NCBI RefSeq assembly: GCF_025465935.1
Contig: NZ_JANLNV010000094.1
Span: 62,001 to 126,000 of the forward strand
From: Pseudomonas sp. 7P_10.2_Bac1
Lineage (GTDB): Bacteria; Pseudomonadota; Gammaproteobacteria; Pseudomonadales; Pseudomonadaceae
Reading direction: 5' to 3'
Length of the DNA: 64,000 nt
The notes beneath the pieces were generated by a model that worked only from the letters and a program-made list of their open reading frames with translations, was not told the origin of the DNA and made no database searches. The stretch's first letter is position 1. Each line of letters starts with the position of its first letter. The position numbers and the translations under genes are program-made. Below are positions 34,348-45,711 of this stretch, one piece after another.

Positions 34348-34929
34348 ATGCTAACCCAGGAAGAGGATCAGCAGCTGGTCGAGCGCGTACAGCGCGGCGA
34401 CAAGCGTGCATTCGATCTGCTAGTGCTGAAATACCAGCACAAAATTCTCGGGTTGATCGTGCGGTTTGTGCACGACACCCATGAAGCCCAGGATGTGGCG
34501 CAAGAAGCCTTTATCAAGGCTTACCGAGCACTTGGCAATTTTCGCGGAGACAGCGCCTTTTATACGTGGCTGTACCGTATCGCCATTAACACGGCGAAAA
34601 ACTATCTGGTGTCACGCGGTCGTCGTCCGCCCGATAGTGATGTGAGTTCTGAAGATGCTGAGTTTTACGATGGTGACCACGGTCTGAAAGATCTGGAATC
34701 GCCGGAGCGTTCTTTGCTTCGCGACGAGATCGAAGGCACGGTTCACCGCACCATTCAGCTACTGCCAGAAGATTTACGTACAGCCTTAACTTTACGTGAG
34801 TTTGATGGTCTGAGTTACGAAGATATTGCGAGCGTCATGCAATGTCCGGTAGGCACCGTGCGCTCCCGGATCTTCCGGGCTCGGGAAGCCATCGATAAAG
34901 CCCTGCAGCCGTTGTTGCAGGAAAACTGA
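34348..34929 (+). CDS. algU: Extracytoplasmic-function sigma factor AlgU (RpoE)
   Basis: A 193-residue sigma factor for envelope stress and alginate genes. Region 2 (FDLLVLKYQHKILGLIVRF, DVAQEAFIKAYRAL, FYTWLYRIAINTAKNYLVSR) and region 4 (LPEDLRTALTLREFDGLSYE, CPVGTVRSRIFRAR) are intact and match Pseudomonas AlgU almost throughout. It is held by the anti-sigma factor MucA encoded 31 bp downstream. Confidence 0.97.
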   Translation: MLTQEEDQQLVERVQRGDKRAFDLLVLKYQHKILGLIVRFVHDTHEAQDVAQEAFIKAYRALGNFRGDSAFYTWLYRIAINTAKNYLVSRGRRPPDSDVSSEDAEFYDGDHGLKDLESPERSLLRDEIEGTVHRTIQLLPEDLRTALTLREFDGLSYEDIASVMQCPVGTVRSRIFRAREAIDKALQPLLQEN

Positions 34930-34960
34930 GACAGCGGCGACAGCCAAGAGAGGAACCGCC

Positions 34961-35551
34961 ATGAGTCGTGAAGCCCTGCAGGAATCGCTGTCCGCAGTGA
35001 TGGATAACGAAGCGGACGAACTGGAATTACGTCGGGTATTGAATGCCTTTGACGATGCACAAACACGCGCCACCTGGAATCGCTACCAGGTAGCCCGTGC
35101 GGTCATGCATAAAGATCTGCTGATTCCACGCCTGGACATCGCATCTGCAGTATCGGCCGCACTGGCTGAAGAACAAACCCCTGCCAAGGCAACGCGCGGT
35201 CACTGGCGCAGCATTGGCCGCCTGGCAGTGGCTGCTTCGGTGACGGTGGCTGTTCTGGCGGGTGTCAGACTGTACAACCAGGATGACATCGTGGGTGCAC
35301 AACTGGCCCAACAAGATAATCAGCCTAGCCTGAGTGCGCCAATGGTCAAGGGACCGGCAGTTCTGGCTAACTATAGCGAAAGTTCTGATCAGGGCACCGG
35401 GCCGATGGCAAACGGTGTTCTGCAAGGTCAAGCCGGTTGGCAGAACCAGCGTTTGCCGGGTTATCTGCGCCAGCACGCCGAACAAGCGGCCTTGAAAGGG
35501 ACTGAAAGCCCTCTGCCGTACGCACGAGCTGCAAGCCTGGAAAACCGTTAA
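34961..35551 (+). CDS. mucA: Anti-sigma factor MucA
   Basis: A 196-residue single-pass inner-membrane protein that sequesters AlgU. The RseA-type N-terminal domain (EALQESLSAVMDNEADELEL) is followed by a membrane segment near residues 85-103 (LAVAASVTVAVLAGV) and a periplasmic tail for MucB binding. Full length with no frameshift, so this copy does not look like a mucoid allele. Confidence 0.96.
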   Translation: MSREALQESLSAVMDNEADELELRRVLNAFDDAQTRATWNRYQVARAVMHKDLLIPRLDIASAVSAALAEEQTPAKATRGHWRSIGRLAVAASVTVAVLAGVRLYNQDDIVGAQLAQQDNQPSLSAPMVKGPAVLANYSESSDQGTGPMANGVLQGQAGWQNQRLPGYLRQHAEQAALKGTESPLPYARAASLENR

Positions 35552-35559
35552 GGGCCATC

Positions 35560-36528
35560 ATGCGCGTCCTACCTCTGTTACCGCTTCTGCTCAGTGGTTT
35601 TTTTGTTGTACCTGCCCAGGCCGATGACGCCCAAAACTGGCTGAAACGCTTAGGGGAGGCCGAGCAACAGCAAAGCTATCAAGGGACCTTTGTTTACGAG
35701 CGCAATGGGAGTTTTTCGACCCATAGCATCTGGCACCGTGTGCAGGATGGAAAGGTTCGTGAACGGTTGGTCCAGCTTGATGGGGTTCCTTACGAGGTGG
35801 TCCGTGCTGATGGGCGGACCGAGTGCGTCACGGGCAAATTTATCACTGGCCTTGGAGATGTCGCAGATACCACGACGCGACAATTCGATCTGCAACGCCT
35901 TGATAACTGGTATGCCGTGACCCGGACGGGAGACTCCCGGGTTGCCGGGCGGCCGGTGGCCGTGATTTCCCTCACGCCGCGTGACCAGCACCGTTATGGC
36001 GTCGAGTTGTATCTGGATCGTGAAACCGGCCTGCCGTTGAAGTCATTGCTAGTCAATGACAAGGGCCAGTTGCTGGAACGTTTCCAGTTCACTCACCTTG
36101 ATACAACGCCGCCTGATGACAGCCATCTCGCGCCGAGCAGCCATTGCCAGGCAGTTGTAACCTCAGACTCCGTGCCGGTAATGAGCAAACCTGTACATGC
36201 TTGGCACTCCGACTGGTTGCCGCCGGGCTTTGAGCTGATGAGCAGTTCTGTTCGTCGTGATCCCAAGACCAAGTCTGAGGTCACCAGCCTCATGTATGAC
36301 GACGGTTTGACCCGTTTTTCGGTGTTCCTTGAGCCCCTCAAAGGTGACGCTGTTCCCGATATGCGCTTGCAGCTTGGCCCAACCGTGGCAGTCTCAAGGC
36401 ATCTATCGACCCCAGATGCCGAGATCCTCGCGACCGTAGTCGGCGAGGTCCCGATGGGGACTGCAGAACGTATAGCCTTGTCTATGCGGGCAGGGCAGGC
36501 AGAACCAGCGGCGGCAACCCAACCCTAG
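35560..36528 (+). CDS. mucB: Periplasmic regulator MucB (RseB)
   Basis: A 322-residue periplasmic protein with a signal peptide (LLPLLLSGFFVVPAQADDAQ). It has the LolA-like N-terminal half, with NWLKRLGEAEQQQSYQGTFV and ERNGSFSTHSIWHRVQDGKV, and the C-terminal MucB/RseB domain from about residue 205. It binds MucA and protects it from AlgW. Stop is followed by a terminator instead of mucC. Confidence 0.95.
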   Translation: MRVLPLLPLLLSGFFVVPAQADDAQNWLKRLGEAEQQQSYQGTFVYERNGSFSTHSIWHRVQDGKVRERLVQLDGVPYEVVRADGRTECVTGKFITGLGDVADTTTRQFDLQRLDNWYAVTRTGDSRVAGRPVAVISLTPRDQHRYGVELYLDRETGLPLKSLLVNDKGQLLERFQFTHLDTTPPDDSHLAPSSHCQAVVTSDSVPVMSKPVHAWHSDWLPPGFELMSSSVRRDPKTKSEVTSLMYDDGLTRFSVFLEPLKGDAVPDMRLQLGPTVAVSRHLSTPDAEILATVVGEVPMGTAERIALSMRAGQAEPAAATQP

Positions 36529-36587
36529 TGGAACGCTGAAATGAGTGGTGAACATTTCAAATCAAAATTTTTTTATCTTTTTATATA

Positions 36588-36622
36588 GGTCAGGGCCTAA
36601 TAGGCCCTGACCTTGTTTGTTT
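36588..36622 (+). terminator. Rho-independent terminator between mucB and mucD
   Basis: GGTCAGGGCCT-AAT-AGGCCCTGACC is an 11-bp perfect stem followed by TTGTTTGTTT. It lies 60 bp after mucB and 90 bp before mucD, where P. aeruginosa carries mucC. Confidence 0.85.
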
Positions 36623-36711
36623 CCGGTCCCCCAAAAACCGGTCTATGCTGGCTTTAGTTTTTTGGGACACGTTGCACAACCCTGCTTGCTATTAACGGGA
36701 GCTGTAAATCA

Positions 36712-38127
36712 ATGCCTCGATTGAAGTCTTACTTACCCATTTTTGCTGCGGTGCTGATGCTCGGCCAGGCAGTCCCCGCCCTGGCCGAAGCGCAACTGCC
36801 TGATTTCACGCAGTTGGTCGAGCAGGCGTCGCCAGCCGTCGTCAACATCAGCACGACGCAAAAACTGCCGGATCGCAAAGTGTCGAACATGCCTGATCTG
36901 GAAGGCTTGCCGCCTGGCCTGCGCGATTTCTTTGAGCGCAGCATGCCGCCGGGCATTGGCGGTGGCCAAGGTGGACGTCAGCGCGAGGCTCAATCGCTGG
37001 GATCGGGCTTTATCATCTCCCCGGATGGCTACATTCTGACCAACAACCACGTGGTGGCTGACGCCGATGAAATCGTCGTGCGCCTGTCTGACCGCAGCGA
37101 GATGAAAGCCAAGTTGATCGGCACAGATCCGCGCTCCGACGTGGCCCTGTTGAAAATCGATGGCAAGAACCTGCCGGTGCTCAAGCTGGGCAAATCCCAG
37201 GACCTCAAGGCCGGCCAGTGGGTGGTCGCGATCGGCTCGCCGTTCGGCTTTGACCATACTGTGACACAAGGCATTATCAGCGCCATTGGCCGTAGCCTGC
37301 CGAATGAAAGCTACGTACCGTTCATTCAGACTGACGTGCCGATCAACCCGGGCAACTCGGGCGGCCCGCTGTTCAACCTGGCGGGCGAAGTGGTGGGCAT
37401 CAACTCACAGATCTACACCCGTTCCGGCGGCTTCATGGGCGTGTCGTTCGCGATCCCTATCGACGTGGCCATGGACGTTTCCAATCAACTCAAGGCCGGT
37501 GGCAAAGTCAGCCGTGGCTGGTTGGGCGTAGTGATTCAAGAGGTCAACAAAGACCTGGCTGAATCCTTCGGCCTTGAAAAACCTGCCGGTGCATTGGTTG
37601 CTCAGGTGCTGGATGACGGCCCGGCTGCCAAGGGCGGCCTGCAAGTAGGTGACGTGATTCTGAGCATGAACGGCCAGCCGATTGTCATGTCGGCCGACCT
37701 GCCACACCTGGTCGGCGCACTGAAAGCCGGCAGCAAGGCAACCTTGGAAGTGGTTCGTGACGGTAAGCGCAAAACCCTGGACCTGACCGTGGGCGCGATC
37801 CCGGATGAAGGCAAGGAAATGGCGGGCCTGACCGGTGCCGAGCAAAGCAGCAACCGTTTGGGCGTGGCGGTAGCAGACCTGAGCGATGAGCAGAAAAAAG
37901 CCAACGATATCAAGGGTGGTGTGATCATCAAGGACGTTCAGGACGGTCCTGCCGCGTTGATTGGTCTGCAGCCGGGTGACGTGATTACTCATTTGAATAA
38001 TCAGGCGATTACCGATGCCAAGCAATTCACTGAAATTGCCAAGGCATTGCCGAAAAATCGTTCGGTGTCGATGCGAGTTCTGCGCCAAGGGCGTGCAAGC
38101 TTCATCACCTTCAAGCTGGCGGAGTAA
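36712..38127 (+). CDS. mucD: Periplasmic serine protease/chaperone MucD (DegP family)
   Basis: A 471-residue periplasmic protease that removes misfolded envelope proteins and dampens the AlgU response. The signal peptide (LPIFAAVLMLGQAVPALAEA) precedes a trypsin-like domain with the triad His113 (NNHVVADADE), Asp143 (RSDVALLKI) and Ser216 (NPGNSGGPLF), then two PDZ domains (residues about 265-355 and 375-465). All catalytic residues are present. A terminator upstream suggests it also has its own promoter. Confidence 0.96.
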   Translation: MPRLKSYLPIFAAVLMLGQAVPALAEAQLPDFTQLVEQASPAVVNISTTQKLPDRKVSNMPDLEGLPPGLRDFFERSMPPGIGGGQGGRQREAQSLGSGFIISPDGYILTNNHVVADADEIVVRLSDRSEMKAKLIGTDPRSDVALLKIDGKNLPVLKLGKSQDLKAGQWVVAIGSPFGFDHTVTQGIISAIGRSLPNESYVPFIQTDVPINPGNSGGPLFNLAGEVVGINSQIYTRSGGFMGVSFAIPIDVAMDVSNQLKAGGKVSRGWLGVVIQEVNKDLAESFGLEKPAGALVAQVLDDGPAAKGGLQVGDVILSMNGQPIVMSADLPHLVGALKAGSKATLEVVRDGKRKTLDLTVGAIPDEGKEMAGLTGAEQSSNRLGVAVADLSDEQKKANDIKGGVIIKDVQDGPAALIGLQPGDVITHLNNQAITDAKQFTEIAKALPKNRSVSMRVLRQGRASFITFKLAE

Positions 38128-38216
38128 CCCATCCGGGTAGATGCTGCTGAAGGTTGCGAAGGGTTGCTTGGCAACCCTTTGCTCAAGCGGTGGCTACAGG
38201 TGGAACCCAGCAAGAA

Positions 38217-38252
38217 TAAAAAGCCCGTATCGAGAGATACGGGCTTTTTTTA
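38217..38252. terminator. Bidirectional terminator, mucD / RDD gene
   Basis: AAGCCCGTATC-GAGA-GATACGGGCTT is an 11-bp stem with a GAGA tetraloop, flanked by T-run on the plus side and A-run on the left, so it serves both convergent genes. Confidence 0.93.
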
Positions 38253-38738
38253 TTTTTTTTGCTTGGGGATACGCACCAACTGACTGTCGGAGTACATGTC
38301 GTGCCAGGTACGTTTGCGTTTATCGAACACCGACCAGATAAACCCCAGGCCGAAACACAGCCATGAACCAATCGACACGATAAACCGCAACAGCGCTTGC
38401 CAGAGACTGATCGCCGTACCATCGGCGTTCTGTACGCGTACACCCCATACCTGCATGCCCAGGGTCTGGCCGTTGTGGGTCCAGAACTTGGCAAAGAACG
38501 CGAACAGCACAAAAAACAGAAGGGTTGAAAGCAACGGGTCGCCGTCCAGCGCGCCAGACTCGGACAGTTCACGCATTTTGGCTTCGCCGATAAAGGCCAT
38601 CATGATCAACTTGTAGATGAAGGTGGTCACGATCAGCAGTGCGACGCACAGCAGCAAATCATAGAACATGGCTGCCAGACGGCGCCCCAGACCCACGGCG
38701 GGAAAGTCGCCTTGAGGGTTAAGTGGTGGTTTTGGCAT
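38250..38738 (-). CDS. RDD family membrane protein
   Basis: A 162-residue inner-membrane protein. The RDD family pattern is visible: GRRLAAMFYDLLLCVALLIV, then TLGMQVWGVRVQNADG and FDKRKRTWHDMYS, with Arg and two Asp at the naming positions. Four membrane segments are likely. Transport of an unknown small molecule has been suggested for the family. It has no operon partner here. Confidence 0.88.
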   Translation of the reverse strand: MPKPPLNPQGDFPAVGLGRRLAAMFYDLLLCVALLIVTTFIYKLIMMAFIGEAKMRELSESGALDGDPLLSTLLFFVLFAFFAKFWTHNGQTLGMQVWGVRVQNADGTAISLWQALLRFIVSIGSWLCFGLGFIWSVFDKRKRTWHDMYSDSQLVRIPKQKK

Positions 38739-38786
38739 GGCAGGCTCTCGTGAAGGAAAGACGCATCTTACGAAATTGCGCCCATA

Positions 38787-38819
38787 AAAAAGCCTCTGAT
38801 GTCACCATCAGAGGCTTTT
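38787..38819 (-). terminator. Terminator of the cold-shock gene
   Basis: AAAGCCTCTGATG and its complement form a strong stem with a short loop and a T-run on the minus-strand side, 15 bp after the stop of the cold-shock gene. Confidence 0.88.
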
Positions 38820-38832
38820 GTGTAACCGAGGC

Positions 38833-39045
38833 TTAGGCTTCGGCGATAACTTCGTCAGCCTGCATGCCTTTTTGGCCTTGAACAGCGATGAAGGTTACTT
38901 TCTGGCCTTCTTTCAAGCTCTTGAAACCGTTGCCTTGAATGGCACGGAAGTGTACGAACAGATCCGGACCGCTTTCCGGAGTGATGAAACCAAAACCTTT
39001 CTCGTCGTTAAACCACTTGACGGTGCCGCTCTGACGTTGAGACAT
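38833..39045 (-). CDS. Cold-shock domain protein (CspA family)
   Basis: A 70-residue single OB-fold nucleic-acid-binding protein. RNP1 (KGFGFITPE) and RNP2 (LFVHFRAI) are intact, and [14 protein letters not shown] is the standard start. It acts as an RNA chaperone or anti-terminator. AAGGA precedes the ATG. The closest general type is CapB/CspD-like of Pseudomonas; cold control cannot be judged from the protein. Confidence 0.95.
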
Positions 39046-39461
39046 TTCTTAATTCCTTGACGCTAACAATTAATGGCAGCCTCCTTGCGTTGAAAGAGGA
39101 CTGGTGCTGGGTTGCAGGAAAGTAAGAGACGCAGAACGGGTTGTAGCAAACATAAAGCTACTGCCCAGGTCACGATTCCAGCGACCCATGCAAACACAGT
39201 GGTCAAACTCTACGAAACTAGGATTGAAAAAACAAGCCCCTTAAATAAACCCTTTATAGTTCAGTTTTTTACCTGCTTAGTGCAGTTTTAAAGGGCTGTT
39301 GGTCATAGAGATGTTCAATTGTTTTCATGTTTTAAGTGCTTTTTTCACTATCGAAGTTTCGCACGGTTTTAGAGCGTTTCAGGAGGCAAGCTACAAGCTG
39401 CAAGTTTGAAGCTGCAAGTTAAAAGCGGATTGGCTCTAGCTTGTAGCTTGTAGCCAGAAAC
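39046..39461. other. Intergenic region upstream of the cold-shock gene
   Basis: 416 bp without a gene. The part next to the cold-shock start (39046-39300) probably contains its promoter and a long 5' leader, common in csp mRNAs. The AT-rich stretch 39220-39360 is the best promoter area. Near 39384-39455 is a separate inverted repeat after gcvT. Confidence 0.55.
39384..39455. repeat. CTTGTAGC-type inverted repeat after gcvT
   Basis: The motif AGCTACAAGCTGCAAG and a further TGAAGCTGCAAGTT copy on the left face AGCTTGTAGCTTGTAGCC on the right, giving a large imperfect hairpin. It sits 6 bp past the gcvT stop and could end that operon. This dispersed repeat type differs from the REP elements elsewhere. 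Confidence 0.7.
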
Positions 39462-40586
39462 TTAGCCCCTGTAATAACGTTGCGTAACAAACGGCATTTT
39501 TGACACTTTCATCGGAACACGTTTGCCCCGAACAATCGCCCATACCTCGGTGTCTATCGGCGTAAAGGCGGTGTCTAAATAGGCCATTGCCAGCGGTGCG
39601 CCAAGTGTCGGTCCAAAGCCGCCGCTACAAACGTTACCGATGATATTGCCCTGTGCATCCACCACCTCGGCGCCTTCACGTACCGGTGTGCGTTCTTGGG
39701 GCAGCAGACCGACCCTTTTTCGTGCAACGCCATTTTGCTGTTGGGCATAAATCACTTCGGCACCAGGGAAGCCACCTGCCCGCGGGCCATCGATGCGACG
39801 TGCCTTGGAGATCGCCCACAGCAGGCTGGCTTCAATCGGCGTGGTTTTTTCGTTCATATCGTGCCCGTACAGACACAAACCTGCCTCAAGGCGCAGCGAG
39901 TCGCGCGCGCCCAAGCCGATAGCCTCGACTTCGGGTTCTGCCAGCAGGGCGCGGGCCAGGGTTTCAGCATGGGCCGCCGGCACCGAAATTTCGAAGCCGT
40001 CCTCACCGGTGTACCCCGAACGACTGACGTAGCAGTCCAGGCCCAGTACCTTCACCGGCGCAAACTGCATGAAGGTCATTTTTTCGACTCCAGGTGCCAG
40101 ACGCTGCAGCACCTCCACCGCAGCCGGGCCTTGCAAAGCCAGCAGAGCACGCTCTTCAAAGAGTGGCTGGATTTCGCAGTGCGAGCTCAGGTGCTTGCGT
40201 AGATGCGCCAGGTCTTGCTCCTTACAGGCCGCGTTGACCACCAGAAACAGTTGATCGTTACCCAGGTTGGCAACCATCAGGTCATCGAGGATGCCGCCTT
40301 GCCCGTTGGTGAACATGGCGTAACGCTGCATGCCTACCGGCAGGTCGATGATATCGACAGGCACCAGGGCTTCCAGAGCTTTGGCAGCACCTGCGCCGGT
40401 CAGCAGGATCTGGCCCATGTGCGACACGTCGAACAACCCGGCCTGTTCACGGGTGTGCTGGTGTTCTTTCATCACGCCCAGCGGGTATTGCACGGGCATG
40501 TCATAGCCGGCAAAAGGCACCATGCGGGCGCCGAGCTCAAGGTGCAAAGTGTGCAGCGGGGTGATGAGCAGGTGTTCGGTGGACAT
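39462..40586 (-). CDS. gcvT: Aminomethyltransferase (glycine cleavage T protein)
   Basis: A 374-residue tetrahydrofolate enzyme that releases ammonia from the aminomethyl-lipoyl H protein. The ATG at 40586 has AAGGAG ahead and beats a frame start at 40610. Motifs include MVPFAGYDMPVQYP near residue 25, FDVSHMGQI near 50 and the C-terminal barrel with GGFGPTLGAPLAMAYLD. Last gene of the glycine operon, 17 bp after sdaA. Confidence 0.96.
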   Translation of the reverse strand: MSTEHLLITPLHTLHLELGARMVPFAGYDMPVQYPLGVMKEHQHTREQAGLFDVSHMGQILLTGAGAAKALEALVPVDIIDLPVGMQRYAMFTNGQGGILDDLMVANLGNDQLFLVVNAACKEQDLAHLRKHLSSHCEIQPLFEERALLALQGPAAVEVLQRLAPGVEKMTFMQFAPVKVLGLDCYVSRSGYTGEDGFEISVPAAHAETLARALLAEPEVEAIGLGARDSLRLEAGLCLYGHDMNEKTTPIEASLLWAISKARRIDGPRAGGFPGAEVIYAQQQNGVARKRVGLLPQERTPVREGAEVVDAQGNIIGNVCSGGFGPTLGAPLAMAYLDTAFTPIDTEVWAIVRGKRVPMKVSKMPFVTQRYYRG

Positions 40587-40603
40587 TCGTGACTCCTTGA
40601 AAA

Positions 40604-41980
<1,377 letters not shown>

Positions 41981-42023
41981 AGGGTTCTCCGGTTTCTTAT
42001 TGATGAATTGGCAAGCAATACGT

Positions 42024-42086
42024 GTAGGCGCGAGCTCGTCCCGCGATCTTTGAAAAAATCAAAAGATCGCGAGGCAAGCGCTCCTA
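42024..42086. repeat. REP-type inverted pair between sdaA and gcvP
   Basis: GTAGGCGCGAGCTCGTCCCGCGATC and an inverted GATCGCGAGGCAAGCGCTCC pair flank a short loop inside the glycine operon, in the place where some pseudomonads carry a glyA copy. Confidence 0.85.
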
Positions 42087-42096
42087 GAGATGGGGA

Positions 42097-44955
<2,859 letters not shown>

Positions 44956-44965
44956 GGCCGGCTCC

Positions 44966-45349
44966 TCAGTTGTCGTCTTGTGCTTTGATCAAACGGTCGT
45001 AGGCGTCTTGAGTCAGCAACTTGCCGACAGCCTCGTGATCAGCGGGTTTGAAGCGGAAAAACCAGCCTTCACCCAACGGATCTTCGTTGACCAGTTCTGG
45101 ACTGTCCTGGAGTTTAGCGTTCAGCTCGAGGACTTCACCGTCCAGTGGCATGTACACACCGCTCGCGGCCTTGACCGACTCGACAGTGGCGGCTTCTGCG
45201 CCTTTTTCGTAAGCCTGTAATTCTGGTAACTGAACGAACACCACATCGCCCAAAGCGTTTTGCGCAAAAGCAGTAATGCCCACGGTCACGCTGCCATCGG
45301 CTTCAGCGCGTAGCCATTCGTGGTCTTCAGTAAAACGCAATTCGCTCAT
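44966..45349 (-). CDS. gcvH: Glycine cleavage H protein
   Basis: A 127-residue carrier that shuttles the aminomethyl group on lipoate. The lipoyl lysine is in ATVESVKAASGVYMP near residue 65, and the N-terminal EDHEWLRAEADGSVTVGIT is typical. GAGGAG precedes the ATG. First gene of gcvH-gcvP-sdaA-gcvT, behind a sigma-54 promoter. Confidence 0.97.
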   Translation of the reverse strand: MSELRFTEDHEWLRAEADGSVTVGITAFAQNALGDVVFVQLPELQAYEKGAEAATVESVKAASGVYMPLDGEVLELNAKLQDSPELVNEDPLGEGWFFRFKPADHEAVGKLLTQDAYDRLIKAQDDN

Positions 45350-45427
45350 CGAAACTCCTCAGGGCCAGACATGTCTGGTGGTCACAGGTGTAATGCTCGT
45401 GCGGGGCGAGCTGATTACAGGGAGCAT

Positions 45428-45443
45428 TGCAAGATGGTTGCCA
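45428..45443 (-). promoter_or_regulatory. Sigma-54 (-24/-12) promoter of the glycine operon
   Basis: Read on the minus strand: TGGCAAC-CATC-TTGCA, matching TGGCACG-N4-TTGCA with the invariant GG and GC spaced correctly. It is 78 bp before the gcvH ATG and downstream of the GcsR-like sites, exactly as needed for an enhancer-binding activator. Confidence 0.85.
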
Positions 45444-45507
45444 GTTTATAAAAAACTATATTTATCAATGATTTAAGTGATTTTTTGCAGGAGCCGTATG
45501 CCAGCTC

Positions 45508-45525
45508 TGTAGCGAAATCGCTACA
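45508..45525. promoter_or_regulatory. GcsR-like site A
   Basis: An 18-bp perfect palindrome, TGTAGCG-ATTT-CGCTACA on the minus strand. It has the 7-4-7 layout I recall for the GcsR consensus TGTAACG-N4-CGTTCCG, and lies about 65 bp upstream of the sigma-54 promoter. Confidence 0.75.
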
Positions 45526-45588
45526 GCGCTGGCGCAATTAAAAAATCCAAGAGGATCAAAGCCTTGGAGAACTGAGGATTGGCGTGAC

Positions 45589-45606
45589 TGTATTGAAATC
45601 GTTACA
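45589..45606. promoter_or_regulatory. GcsR-like site B
   Basis: Minus-strand TGTAACG-ATTT-CAATACA. The left half is the exact half-site of the recalled GcsR consensus, and the spacer equals that of site A. Confidence 0.7.
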
Positions 45607-45607
45607 C

Positions 45608-45625
45608 TGGAATGAATTCAATACG
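45608..45625. promoter_or_regulatory. GcsR-like site C
   Basis: Minus-strand CGTATTG-AATT-CATTCCA, a weaker 7-4-7 element placed one base after site B, so B and C form a tandem pair with near 19-bp period. Confidence 0.55.
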
Positions 45626-45639
45626 GATAATGTGGCTTT

Positions 45640-45705
45640 GTAGGAGCCAACTTGCCTCGCGATCTTTTAAAAGATCAAAAGATCGCGAGGCAAGCTCGCT
45701 CCTAC
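45640..45705. repeat. REP-type inverted pair
   Basis: GTAGGAGCCAACTTGCCTCGC and inverted GCGAGGCAAGCTCGCTCCTAC around a GATC-rich centre, between gcsR and the glycine-operon control region. Confidence 0.9.
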
Positions 45706-45711
45706 GATGGA

